From Cryomorphaceae bacterium 1068 (GTDB lineage Bacteria > Bacteroidota > Bacteroidia > Flavobacteriales_D > Cryomorphaceae): a stretch of DNA of 64,000 nucleotides. Positions 43,976-51,654 of this stretch are shown here, one piece after another. Location of the stretch: contig JAPVXR010000012.1 of the NCBI GenBank assembly GCA_027214385.1, positions 1 to 64,000 of the forward strand, written 5' to 3'. Position 1 is the first letter of the stretch. The number at the start of each line of letters is the position of its first letter. The position numbers and the translations under genes are program-made. The notes beneath the pieces are model-generated. The model was not told the DNA's origin, ran no database searches, and saw nothing but the letters and a program-made list of their open reading frames with translations.

Positions 43976-44458
43976 TTATAGGGTTCTGAAATATTCCAAA
44001 ACGGCGCGTGTTTGCTCCACGGTCATATTTTGGTTGGCCATTGCGGCACCGTTAAATTCTACAAGTAAGTCTTTCGCACAGCGATCTTCTTCAACCATGA
44101 GTTGAGGATCGAGAATCATATTCATAATCCATTCGGGGCTTCTTCTTTCCAAAATACCTTTTGGCGATGGGCCGATAAAGCGCTTATCTACTTTGTGACA
44201 CGCCGTGCAATTTGTTTTAAAAATAGCAGCTCCTTCGGCTACCATATCCTGATTGATCTCAGGATCAAGTGTAATCTCTTTGATCTGTCCTACTCCTTTG
44301 TCATCGAGTGTGATTCTTTCAGATGCGGGTGGAAGTTTTTCTTCAAGCATTGATTTAGGTGCGGGAGCATTGGTGGCTTTTTGAGGTTCATCACCACCTC
44401 CGCAACTAAAGAGGGAAACAAGGAGGCAAACACAAGTGATTTTGAGAAGATCGTTCAT
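43976..44458 (-). CDS. c-type cytochrome lipoprotein, probable electron donor to NosZ
   Basis: A 160-aa lipoprotein (lipobox SLFSC, Cys19) with a Pro/Ala/Lys-rich linker and a class I cytochrome domain. The haem motif is CTACH (84-88), and the distal Met is likely in NGAAMANQNM near residue 140. It opens the nos operon behind a palindrome and a good -7 box, and most likely passes electrons from the menaquinol chain to the CuA centre of NosZ. Confidence 0.88.
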   Translation of the reverse strand: MNDLLKITCVCLLVSLFSCGGGDEPQKATNAPAPKSMLEEKLPPASERITLDDKGVGQIKEITLDPEINQDMVAEGAAIFKTNCTACHKVDKRFIGPSPKGILERRSPEWIMNMILDPQLMVEEDRCAKDLLVEFNGAAMANQNMTVEQTRAVLEYFRTL

Positions 44459-44482
44459 CAGAGTAGTTTTATTTTTCGGGTC

Positions 44483-44490
44483 AAATGTAT
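44483..44490 (-). promoter_or_regulatory. Candidate -7 box of the nos operon
   Basis: Read on the minus strand this is TACATTTG, a full match to TAnnTTTG. It lies 25 bp before the cytochrome ATG. The -33 region is poor in TTTG and instead covered by the palindrome at 44512-44527, as expected of an activator-dependent promoter. Confidence 0.5.
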
Positions 44491-44511
44491 AACCCGATGG
44501 TTGAATGAAAT

Positions 44512-44527
44512 ATGATATTTGTCATAA
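44512..44527. promoter_or_regulatory. Palindromic operator TATGA-N6-TCATA before the nos operon
   Basis: TATGA, six bases, TCATA: the symmetric spacing and half-sites are of the Crp/Fnr type (compare TTGAT-N4-ATCAA). The centre lies about 41 bp before the start site expected from the -7 box. An identical arrangement occurs at 47650-47665. The regulator itself is not in the window. Confidence 0.55.
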
Positions 44528-44604
44528 TTAAAGACAAAAGTATCTTTATTTCTTTAATGACAATTTAACATTTTAAAGTGGTGGGTTGATGGCAGCTACG
44601 CACT

Positions 44605-45840
44605 CTATAAAGTAGGCTGTACAACCGCCTCTATAAGAGCTTCCAGCTTATCTATCGTGACATGTTCCATTACAACTATTTTGAACCACTTAGGATTCGC
44701 GTGATTATCGGCTACAAGGCCAAAGCGATGAGCGGTGGATGGATTGATGGAAGTACTTTTGATGGCAACAATATTGGATGATGGGTGGCGATAAAAATCC
44801 ATATCCATACGCTTTAGTTTTTGGCAGAGCCAATTGGTGCGTTGCTGAAGGATAGATACCTTTTCGTGCCAACCATGCGGGCCATTTTTTGTGAGAATCA
44901 TCCAAACGGCTATGGCGTTTGCGCCTGATCTGCTTCCAATGAGTGTACAGTCTTCACCTTCTACATAGCTTGCCTCCTTGGTGTGGACATGGTGTATAAG
45001 ATTCTTGCGAATGATAAACACACCTGTTCCGTATGGAGCCTGAGCCATTTTGTGTGCATCAAGGGTAAACGAAGAAATGTGAGGATTCTCAAAGGTTAGG
45101 CGAGATTCAGGATTGCAAAAAGGATAATAAAAACCTCCGTAAGCACCATCTACGTGCAGCTTGTATAGGCACGATTGGGCCTCGAGTTGCTGGGTGTAAA
45201 GGTCGATGTCATCAACCGATCCAAACATGGTCGTTATCATATTGCATACCACAACGAAGTATTTCTTGCCCTCGGCCTTGGCAGCTCGAATGGCTGCGCT
45301 AATGTTATGACCACTTATTTTTCGAGAGTCTTGTTCTACCTTGACTTTGTAAATACTCAATCCCAAAAGATTGGCCGCTTTGCTCATAGAGTAATGGCTG
45401 TCTTCACTACACAGCACGCAGATTTCTTCACTTTTGGCAGCAAATAGGTCTTGATAATAGTTTCGATAAGTCCAAACGGCTTGAATATTTGCTTCCGTAC
45501 CTCCCGAAGAAACGTAGCCGTCCTGCGCAGCTCGTTCTCCTTTCAATATGTCAACAGCACATATTTCTATCAGCTCCCTCTCAATTTGGTGGGTTCCTTT
45601 GAAAAATGATTCGGACTTTCCCAGGGTGTGGCAACCGATGTGGTTGGGGTTTTGCAATAACGCAGATAGATAAGGTGCTTCTTGCAAAAAGCTCACATCC
45701 TGATTAAAAACCTGCTTATCCAAATAAGATGCAGGTACTCCCAGTGCATGATGCTTTCGGTAGTCAACCGTTTCGGTCAAGGCTCCAAAAACAATTTTTT
45801 TAATCTCTTCCTGAGACTTCTTTTTCCAGACTTGGTTCAT
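44605..45840 (-). CDS. Pyridoxal-phosphate-dependent group II decarboxylase
   Basis: A 411-aa PLP enzyme of the amino acid decarboxylase group. Visible sites are SSGGTEANIQAVW (phosphate anchor), VDGAYGGFYYPF (the Asp that binds the pyridine N) and FTLDAHKMAQAPYGTG, where the Lys carries the cofactor. The compact length and the HK signature fit histidine/tyrosine/aspartate decarboxylase-like proteins; the substrate cannot be read from sequence. It is the first gene upstream of the nos operon on the same strand, separated by the regulated promoter region, and it may simply be a neighbour. Confidence 0.8.
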   Translation of the reverse strand: MNQVWKKKSQEEIKKIVFGALTETVDYRKHHALGVPASYLDKQVFNQDVSFLQEAPYLSALLQNPNHIGCHTLGKSESFFKGTHQIERELIEICAVDILKGERAAQDGYVSSGGTEANIQAVWTYRNYYQDLFAAKSEEICVLCSEDSHYSMSKAANLLGLSIYKVKVEQDSRKISGHNISAAIRAAKAEGKKYFVVVCNMITTMFGSVDDIDLYTQQLEAQSCLYKLHVDGAYGGFYYPFCNPESRLTFENPHISSFTLDAHKMAQAPYGTGVFIIRKNLIHHVHTKEASYVEGEDCTLIGSRSGANAIAVWMILTKNGPHGWHEKVSILQQRTNWLCQKLKRMDMDFYRHPSSNIVAIKSTSINPSTAHRFGLVADNHANPKWFKIVVMEHVTIDKLEALIEAVVQPTL

Positions 45841-45897
45841 AGGTATGTGTTTTCACTAAGAGAAGGTGTATCAAAATTTTCAGTTGTTTGCATTTTT

Positions 45898-46386
45898 TTA
45901 TTTCATCCATTGCCAGCCATGGCTCCCTGCCACCACACCAGCAATGGTCATAAGGCTTATGATGAGCAATACCCAATGTGCTCTTTGCATGATGGTAAAT
46001 ACCTTTTCGGGGTGGGATTCAGCAAACGCGGCCATTCGTTTTTTAAGTACGAATGGTTCCAGAACAAAAAGAATGATCGTAAAAAGAATCCACACCAAAG
46101 TCATGGCGTGAATCCACCAATACCGATAATCCAGGTACCGATTCCAGGCATCCATCTCGTATAACATGTAAAACCCCGTAAGACCCGTAATCAAGGTGGT
46201 GATTTTGGCCACTCGCGCAAACCGTCCCTCTATGCGCTCAAAAGCTTCTATTCTATTATCGGTTGCGTCAAATTGCTTTAAAGAGGGTAGAATTACCAAG
46301 GTAACCATGGCGACTCCACCTATCCACAACACTACTCCCAATACGTGCACCACCCTGGCCAAAGTAAAAATCTCATATTCTTCCAT
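45898..46386 (-). CDS. CopD-like four-helix membrane protein
   Basis: A 162-aa inner-membrane protein with four helices. The first helix has LARVVHVLGVVLWIGG, with a His that could bind haem or copper, and a second His lies in RYWWIHAMTLVW; both are seen in CopD/YcnJ and related b-type-haem proteins. The start overlaps the end of the next upstream gene by 14 bp. Copper or haem handling would suit the nos locus, but this is not proven. Confidence 0.66.
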   Translation of the reverse strand: MEEYEIFTLARVVHVLGVVLWIGGVAMVTLVILPSLKQFDATDNRIEAFERIEGRFARVAKITTLITGLTGFYMLYEMDAWNRYLDYRYWWIHAMTLVWILFTIILFVLEPFVLKKRMAAFAESHPEKVFTIMQRAHWVLLIISLMTIAGVVAGSHGWQWMK

Positions 46387-47587
46387 GGGCCTTATTTTTT
46401 AAGGTGCTACTAAAGATTTTGAGGAGAATGCCCATGGCCATTCCCGCACTGCCCAGAATTAGAAAAATTTGGCTGAAAATTTGGCCAAGTCCACGGGCAG
46501 CTAAGAGTATTTCTGTAAAGACGAAGCAGAGCAAAAACAAAAAGCTTCCCGCTCTGGAAAGAGCGTTTATTTTTATCCATTTATGATGCACAATGAGGGC
46601 GAGGAAAACAAGCGAAACAGCCCCGATAAGGCTCAAGTGGAGATAGGCAATGACGATGGGTTTATTAAAAAAAGCGTACGCTTCAAAATAAGGTAAAGCA
46701 GAGAGGCTTTGTAAGGTGGTTTTCAAAATGAATGAGCTCAAGAATCCCAGGATAAAAAGCCTTACCACAATCTCTTGGTCGCTAAGGTAGGCGAGAAGAT
46801 TTTTGGGTAAGGCGAGTACGAAAAACACCAATGCTGCAATGGTGAGCGCTGCGGCCAAGAAGGCTGGCACCCTCACCGCATCGGCGAAATCCATTCCCAG
46901 CAGTGATAGCGAAATGGCGGGTATCACGGCAAGGACAAATAAGACGTAAAAGCGTTTGAGGTGTTTTTGGTCGACTTTCAAACCGCTGCTTTCCAAAAAA
47001 TGGAAGAAAAGCCCGATGGCAACAAACAGAAACCATCCATTGTACTGAAGGTGCAAAAAGGAGTAGACCATGGATTGATAAACCTCCGAATTCCCTAGGC
47101 CCCTTGCCGATAAGGCTCCTATTCCAAAAGGCAGTAAGGTAGATATTGCTCCAAGCCATAGCCCCGTTATAATAAAGCGCAAAGACGTGGTCTTTTCAAG
47201 TCTCAGGGGATGCTGTCTCGTATCGCTGATAAATCGATAGATAAACCAGTAATTCAAGATTTGGAAAAGGGTAGAAAACACAATAGAGTAGAGTCCATAA
47301 CCCTTCATGGCAAAGGAAATAAGCACGCCGATCACCACCGCAACGCTGAGCTTAAACTGGAGTACGTACCTTCCCTTTTGAATTTGATCCTTGGTCAGAA
47401 AAGTCTTGGTGAGCAGGAGGATCATTATGGTGTAGATCCAGCCTTGAAAAGCCACATGAGAATGGGCGTGCACCAAATTCATGTACTCCAGAGGAAGGCC
47501 GACATAAGAAACCGATCTCAAAAGAGTGCCAATAAGGGCAACGGCCAGAAAAAACAACAGGCTTATTTCGTACCACTTCCCTTTCAT
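46373..47587 (-). CDS. Polytopic membrane protein with HAHSH motif, haem-copper-oxidase-like
   Basis: A 404-aa protein with about twelve helices. Helix 2 opens with LVHAHSHVAFQGW (His40, His42, His44); later helices contain FLHLQYNGWF, IAYLHLSLIG and IVHHKWI, so histidines stand at membrane faces in a way like subunit I of haem-copper oxidases or NnrS. The known motifs for catalysis of NO or O2 reduction are not complete, so a sensor, haem/copper-handling or electron-transfer role is as likely. It shares a 14-bp overlap with the CopD-like gene and faces the cupin gene across a 137-bp divergent promoter region. Confidence 0.62.
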   Translation of the reverse strand: MKGKWYEISLLFFLAVALIGTLLRSVSYVGLPLEYMNLVHAHSHVAFQGWIYTIMILLLTKTFLTKDQIQKGRYVLQFKLSVAVVIGVLISFAMKGYGLYSIVFSTLFQILNYWFIYRFISDTRQHPLRLEKTTSLRFIITGLWLGAISTLLPFGIGALSARGLGNSEVYQSMVYSFLHLQYNGWFLFVAIGLFFHFLESSGLKVDQKHLKRFYVLFVLAVIPAISLSLLGMDFADAVRVPAFLAAALTIAALVFFVLALPKNLLAYLSDQEIVVRLFILGFLSSFILKTTLQSLSALPYFEAYAFFNKPIVIAYLHLSLIGAVSLVFLALIVHHKWIKINALSRAGSFLFLLCFVFTEILLAARGLGQIFSQIFLILGSAGMAMGILLKIFSSTLKNKAHGRI

Positions 47588-47649
47588 AAGAATTTTCAGA
47601 AGGCTTTTTCACCTTTGCGTCAAAAGTAGAAGTATGAATGAGGGGGTAC

Positions 47650-47665
47650 TATGATAAAAGTCATA
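47650..47665. promoter_or_regulatory. Second TATGA-N6-TCATA palindrome, divergent promoter region
   Basis: Same half-sites and spacing as 44512-44527. It lies between the HAHSH gene (minus) and the cupin gene (plus). A TAATTTTG box (47692-47699), matching TAnnTTTG, follows on the plus strand, which puts the palindrome just upstream of the expected -33 region of the cupin/haemoglobin transcript. Confidence 0.55.
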
Positions 47666-47724
47666 TTTCGGATACGAATGTCTTTTATTTGTAATTTTGG
47701 AGAAGAATCACCAAATAATACAAG

Positions 47725-48069
47725 ATGAAGAAGTCATCCTTTGAAAACGAACTGAAATACAGCAGTGAGCGGGTTCAAACCAAGCTTATACTTGAAAGCT
47801 CTTTTACCAAGGAGATTGGAATTGCGATGGAATCGGGTCAAATAATGAAGGAGCACCAAACGCCTTTTCCCATTATCGTGCACATCCTGAAAGGGGAGAT
47901 TGACTTTGGTGTGAATGGTGAAGTGAGTCGCTTGCATGAAGGAGATATCCTGAGCCTGGAAGGAGGCATACCTCACGATCTCACAGCTAAAAAGCCGAGC
48001 ATCGTGCGCCTCAGTTTGAGCAAACTCGACCGAACTGAGCGCGTTCAGCAAGTAGCTAAAAACTCCTGA
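47725..48069 (+). CDS. Small cupin domain protein
   Basis: A 114-aa single-domain cupin. Motif 1 is reduced to KEHQTPFPIIVHILKGEIDF and motif 2 to GDILSLEGGIPHDL, which leaves two or three His/Glu candidates for a metal. It is followed 9 bp later by the truncated haemoglobin gene, and the pair is preceded by the palindrome. Cupins of this sort occur beside haem or NO-detoxification genes; a role in NO or oxygen response is plausible but not shown. Confidence 0.75.
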   Translation: MKKSSFENELKYSSERVQTKLILESSFTKEIGIAMESGQIMKEHQTPFPIIVHILKGEIDFGVNGEVSRLHEGDILSLEGGIPHDLTAKKPSIVRLSLSKLDRTERVQQVAKNS

Positions 48070-48078
48070 TTTCACTTT

Positions 48079-48465
48079 ATGAAAACTCTGACTTCACGAG
48101 AAGATATCGCCAACCTCGTTCATTCGTTTTATGCGAAAATTAGAACAGACGACATGCTCGGATCAGTATTCAACCGACACATCGCTGAAGATGAATGGCC
48201 CGCTCACCTATCCAAACTCACCGATTTCTGGGAAATGAAGCTTTTGGGTGGCACCAATTTTCAAGGCAGTCCCACCCGCAAACACATCGAAGTTGATCAA
48301 GCTTCGGGGCATACCATCTCTCAAGATCACTTTGCTCAGTGGCTTCGCCTTTGGCATGAAACCATCGACGAATCGTTTACTGGCGCGCTGGCCGAACGCG
48401 CAAAAAGGCAGTCCCGAAAAATGGCGACGGGTCAGTATATTGGGATTTGGCAGAGTAGGCAATGA
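48079..48465 (+). CDS. Group III truncated haemoglobin
   Basis: A 128-aa two-on-two globin. The family marks are LVHSFYAKIRTDDMLGSVF at the N-terminus, WPAHLSKLTDFWE in the E-helix region, and the proximal His69 in RKHIEVDQ, followed by HFAQWLRLWHETID. Group III haemoglobins bind O2 and NO; here they would protect the copper enzyme or remove NO. Operon with the cupin gene; regulated, by inference, by the same palindrome as the nos operon. Confidence 0.9.
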   Translation: MKTLTSREDIANLVHSFYAKIRTDDMLGSVFNRHIAEDEWPAHLSKLTDFWEMKLLGGTNFQGSPTRKHIEVDQASGHTISQDHFAQWLRLWHETIDESFTGALAERAKRQSRKMATGQYIGIWQSRQ

Positions 48466-48499
48466 ACTTTCCCCATGTCTCCATTCTTATCAGGGTGTT

Positions 48500-49168
48500 T
48501 CAATTTTCGACTTCGTAGAGTTTCGGCTCCTCAGTACCTCTTTGCAGCATCAAGTCTTTGTTCATCTCGAAGTGGCTTTTTGTCATGCGATTCAAATATT
48601 CTTCCAATGGAATCAGACCGACAGCTTTTCTCCTGGTGTTGACATTTGAGCTATCCGCAAGGGCCTTGGGAATGGCCTGCCCTGTTTCCATGATGTAGGT
48701 GACCTGTGTGCCGTAAACTTGCTTTTCCCCTGAGTTCAGGTTCACGCGGTCAGTCAGCAAGGCATAATTTCTGCCGTCAGCATTTCCCTTCTCGTATTGA
48801 ACCTTTAATTTTTTTAAGACTCTTCGTTGGAATGCCGGATCAAAATCACAGTGTTGTACCATGACCCAATAATCTCTCTCCCCTTTTTCACCTACCAGAT
48901 CATAACCAGGATAACCATGAATATCCAAAACTCTTTCCAAGAAAGCCTTATTGGTTCTAAACACACTATCCTTAAATGCGCTCCATTCTTCGCTTGAGTA
49001 GTCTTCGTACTTTCCTTGAGGTATGTACGCAGCGATTTGGTCAAGTTCAGACCTCGCACTCAGTTCATCAGCCAAGGATTGGTTGAATACAGTGTTGGGG
49101 TTTCCCTCTTCCTGAGCCAGACAAAAAATGGATAATATCGATAGAAAAATAGTGAATGAAACTTTCAT
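48500..49168 (-). CDS. DUF6624 family exported protein
   Basis: A 222-aa protein; the start at 49168 gives a signal peptide (MKVSFTIFLSIL...LAQ). The conserved part is GYDLVGEKGERDYWVMVQHC followed by DPAFQRRVL and then ALLTDRVNLNSGEKQVYGTQ, which is the DUF6624 signature. The function is unknown. A longer frame reaches 49273 but lacks any signal feature. It ends 34 bp from the haemoglobin stop, tail to tail. Confidence 0.75.
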   Translation of the reverse strand: MKVSFTIFLSILSIFCLAQEEGNPNTVFNQSLADELSARSELDQIAAYIPQGKYEDYSSEEWSAFKDSVFRTNKAFLERVLDIHGYPGYDLVGEKGERDYWVMVQHCDFDPAFQRRVLKKLKVQYEKGNADGRNYALLTDRVNLNSGEKQVYGTQVTYIMETGQAIPKALADSSNVNTRRKAVGLIPLEEYLNRMTKSHFEMNKDLMLQRGTEEPKLYEVEN

Positions 49169-49349
49169 CTCGCATGTTTTAAGAATCGGAGGCGCAACTT
49201 TTTCTCCTTCGCGGCATGTAGCACACCATTCAAATTTACTGAATACTTGTTTGTTTCCTCTCAGGTTGAGCATAGGGTTTTCGAAGGAGAAGAACTCATA
49301 TGATAGAAATAGAAAAAGATGTAGAAGAATCAGCTATTTTTGTGCGCCT

Positions 49350-50762
49350 ATGTCTAGACTGATTTCTTCCTTTATCCTCATATCTTTTGTACAATTTTCC
49401 CACGCGCAAAACATCCAAAAGGACATTGAGCTTGGGAAGCAGTACTCCGAATATGTAGAAGCTTCGGTTGGTATATACGATAACCCAGAGTTGACGGATT
49501 ATATCAAAGCAGTAGGAGACAACCTCACCGCTCAACTGGAGGAGCCTCTCTTCGAATACCAATACACCATTTTGGCGACACCTGAGCCCAATGCCTTTTC
49601 CATTCCGGGAGGCCATCTTTATATCACCACCGGCATGTTTCCTTTTCTCGAATCAGAAGATGAGCTGGCTTGCATCATGGCTCATGAGATCATCCATGCA
49701 AACAATCGCCATGTGATCAAGTCCAATAGAAAGGGAATCATTCCAGGGATTCTTCAAATACCTGGCGCTATCATCGGCGCTGTGGTCGATGAGAATCTTG
49801 GAAACGCTCTTCAATCTCCCTTTCAACAATTGGGACTTTTGACACATGCCTCATACAACCGAAAGCAAGAGACTGAAGCAGATCTCGAAGGTGTAGAAAT
49901 TGCCGCGAAAGCCGGATATGATCCGAATGCGTTGAAGACCATTTTATCTCGAATAGGTGAGTATGGGGAAATTGTATCGGGTGAGGAGGAAGAGAAGAAC
50001 GCCTACGCCAGCCATCCCATGACCGATGACAGAATAGCCAGAATTGATAAAATTCGATCAACTCTAGAGGTAGGAGAGAGGTCCTACGTAGCAAGTGACT
50101 TTTTGGAGAAATTTGATGGAGCTTTAGCGGGAAGCGATCCATCTAACGGAATATTTGTCGAGCAGAATTACCTCAATCCTAAAGATGATTTCAAACTAGA
50201 TTTCCCTGAAGATTGGGAATGTGACTTTGTAGGAAATTTAATCGCAGGAGTCAATGTAGAAAAGAAAGAGTACATGCGAGTGACTTTTGAGCGAAGTGAT
50301 GTCAATCCCACGGAGGCAGCGCAAAAGTATTTGGAGAGTTTGAGTTCTTATGCCAAGGAGTCTATGATTGGGTCAGAGCCGGTTTCAATAGGTAATAAGA
50401 TTGGTCATATCATTGCCTTTAAAGAAAAGTCGGGCGAAGACGTTTATTACGGATCCAAAACTTGGGTAAAGCAAGATAGCCTCCTCTTTGCTTTTATGGC
50501 CGTGAGCACCAGTCAAGACCAAGCCAAGATGGAAGGAATTCTGTATAGCCTGGACTCACTTAGCGAGGAGGATATCCAAACTATTAGCGTCCCAACTCTT
50601 GAATTGGTGAGTGCCAAAGAAAACGAAACAGCCGGCTCGATCATTGAAAGAACTAAAACGGAACTGACTGAGGCCATTACCCTCTTAATCAATCAAAAGA
50701 AAACGGGAGACCTATTTCAAAAAGGAGAGACCGTGAAGGTCGTGGTTCCGGAAAAACTCTGA
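49350..50762 (+). CDS. M48 family zinc metalloprotease
   Basis: A 470-aa exported protease. The ATG at 49350 starts a signal peptide ending HAQ. The zinc site is HEIIH (112-116) in LACIMAHEIIHANNRHV; the third ligand is a Glu in the later QETEADLEGVEIAAKAG. The second half is an uncharacterised beta-rich domain (from about 270). BepA/LoiP-like proteins of this type check outer-membrane protein assembly. The upstream in-frame region to 49128 overlaps the DUF6624 gene on the other strand and is not expected to be translated. Confidence 0.88.
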   Translation: MSRLISSFILISFVQFSHAQNIQKDIELGKQYSEYVEASVGIYDNPELTDYIKAVGDNLTAQLEEPLFEYQYTILATPEPNAFSIPGGHLYITTGMFPFLESEDELACIMAHEIIHANNRHVIKSNRKGIIPGILQIPGAIIGAVVDENLGNALQSPFQQLGLLTHASYNRKQETEADLEGVEIAAKAGYDPNALKTILSRIGEYGEIVSGEEEEKNAYASHPMTDDRIARIDKIRSTLEVGERSYVASDFLEKFDGALAGSDPSNGIFVEQNYLNPKDDFKLDFPEDWECDFVGNLIAGVNVEKKEYMRVTFERSDVNPTEAAQKYLESLSSYAKESMIGSEPVSIGNKIGHIIAFKEKSGEDVYYGSKTWVKQDSLLFAFMAVSTSQDQAKMEGILYSLDSLSEEDIQTISVPTLELVSAKENETAGSIIERTKTELTEAITLLINQKKTGDLFQKGETVKVVVPEKL

Positions 50763-50806
50763 GTGCGTTTCAGTACCTTGTGCGAAGCAACCATTTCAAA
50801 GGACTT

Positions 50807-51136
50807 ATGGCTTCTGATCAAAGTTACGTCGACTATGTTTTAGACCACATTCATGGTGCGGGAGAAATCGTCGCCAAGAAAATGTTTGGTGAATATGCAA
50901 TCTATTCGGATGGAAAGATTTTCGGCAGTGTTTGCGACAATCGACTTTTTATCAAACCCACCAATGCAGGCAGAACGTTTATTGGTGAGCCAACCGAAGC
51001 TCCGCCTTATCCAGGAGCTAAACCCAATTTTTTGATCGAAGAAAAGATTGAAGATAAAGCTTGGCTGAGCCAATTGATACGACTGACTCTTGAGGAGCTT
51101 CCGGCGCCCAAACCCAAGAAGAAGAAAAAGAAATAG
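50807..51136 (+). CDS. TfoX N-terminal domain protein
   Basis: A 109-aa protein. The TfoX_N features are DYVLDHIHGAGEIVAKKMFGEYAIY and GKIFGSVCDNRLFIKP. Start at 50807 with ATG; an upstream GTG is possible. The C-terminus is a run of lysines (KPKKKKKK), which suggests contact with nucleic acid. Related proteins include the Sxy/TfoX competence activator, but free-standing N-domains are common in Bacteroidota and have no proven role. Confidence 0.82.
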   Translation: MASDQSYVDYVLDHIHGAGEIVAKKMFGEYAIYSDGKIFGSVCDNRLFIKPTNAGRTFIGEPTEAPPYPGAKPNFLIEEKIEDKAWLSQLIRLTLEELPAPKPKKKKKK

Positions 51137-51199
51137 TCTTGAGTCTCAATGAGGCTCTTTTAGTATTTCTTCAGCTCTTTTCCCGTTATTGATCTTTCC

Positions 51200-51613
51200 A
51201 TGAAAAAATATCTCTCATTTGTTTTTTTGGTTTGCCTTGCTTGCAATGAAGAGCCTCAAGAGGAGAGCTTAAAATGCTTCAAGGTTTCTGTGACCGCTTA
51301 CAACAGTTTGCCATATCAAACACGACCCGGAACACCTGGAAACATCGCCGCATGGGGAGATACACTTGAACCGGGAATGAAGTGTATCGCTATTTCACGT
51401 GATTTACTGGATAGCGGACTCGTGAGAAATGCACGTGTGCTCGTAGAAGGTTTTGAAGGCGATACCTTTTTGGTCATGGACAAGATGCACCACCGTTTCC
51501 GTCGTCGTATTGATCTCTACATGGGTGTCGATGTTCAGATGGCTAAGGAATTCGGTTTTCAAAAAAGATGGATCTGCCTGATTGAAGATAAGTCTGTGGG
51601 AAACGAAAATTGA
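51200..51613 (+). CDS. 3D-domain lipoprotein (RlpA-like barrel)
   Basis: A 137-aa lipoprotein (lipobox FLVCLAC). The fold is a double-psi beta-barrel of the 3D type: VTAYNSLPYQTRPGTPG near the start, WGDTLEPGMKCIAIS in the middle and the three aspartates of the group in GDTFLVMDKMHHR ... RRIDLYMG. 3D domains occur in MltA-type lytic transglycosylases and Gram-positive wall hydrolases. A cell-wall-binding or lytic role is likely. The next gene starts 41 bp later on the same strand. Confidence 0.82.
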   Translation: MKKYLSFVFLVCLACNEEPQEESLKCFKVSVTAYNSLPYQTRPGTPGNIAAWGDTLEPGMKCIAISRDLLDSGLVRNARVLVEGFEGDTFLVMDKMHHRFRRRIDLYMGVDVQMAKEFGFQKRWICLIEDKSVGNEN

Positions 51614-51654
51614 ATTTCAATTTCGCCATTGAAAAAGCTCCTTAATTTGCATCA

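Noticed and set aside
37257-47587. Idea of a complete denitrification island
   Set aside because: No nitrate, nitrite or classical NO reductase gene occurs in the window; only N2O reduction is supported.
51113-51133. Lysine run at the end of the TfoX-like protein as sequencing slippage
   Set aside because: The frame stays open to a normal stop and the run uses mixed AAG and AAA codons, so it is probably genuine.
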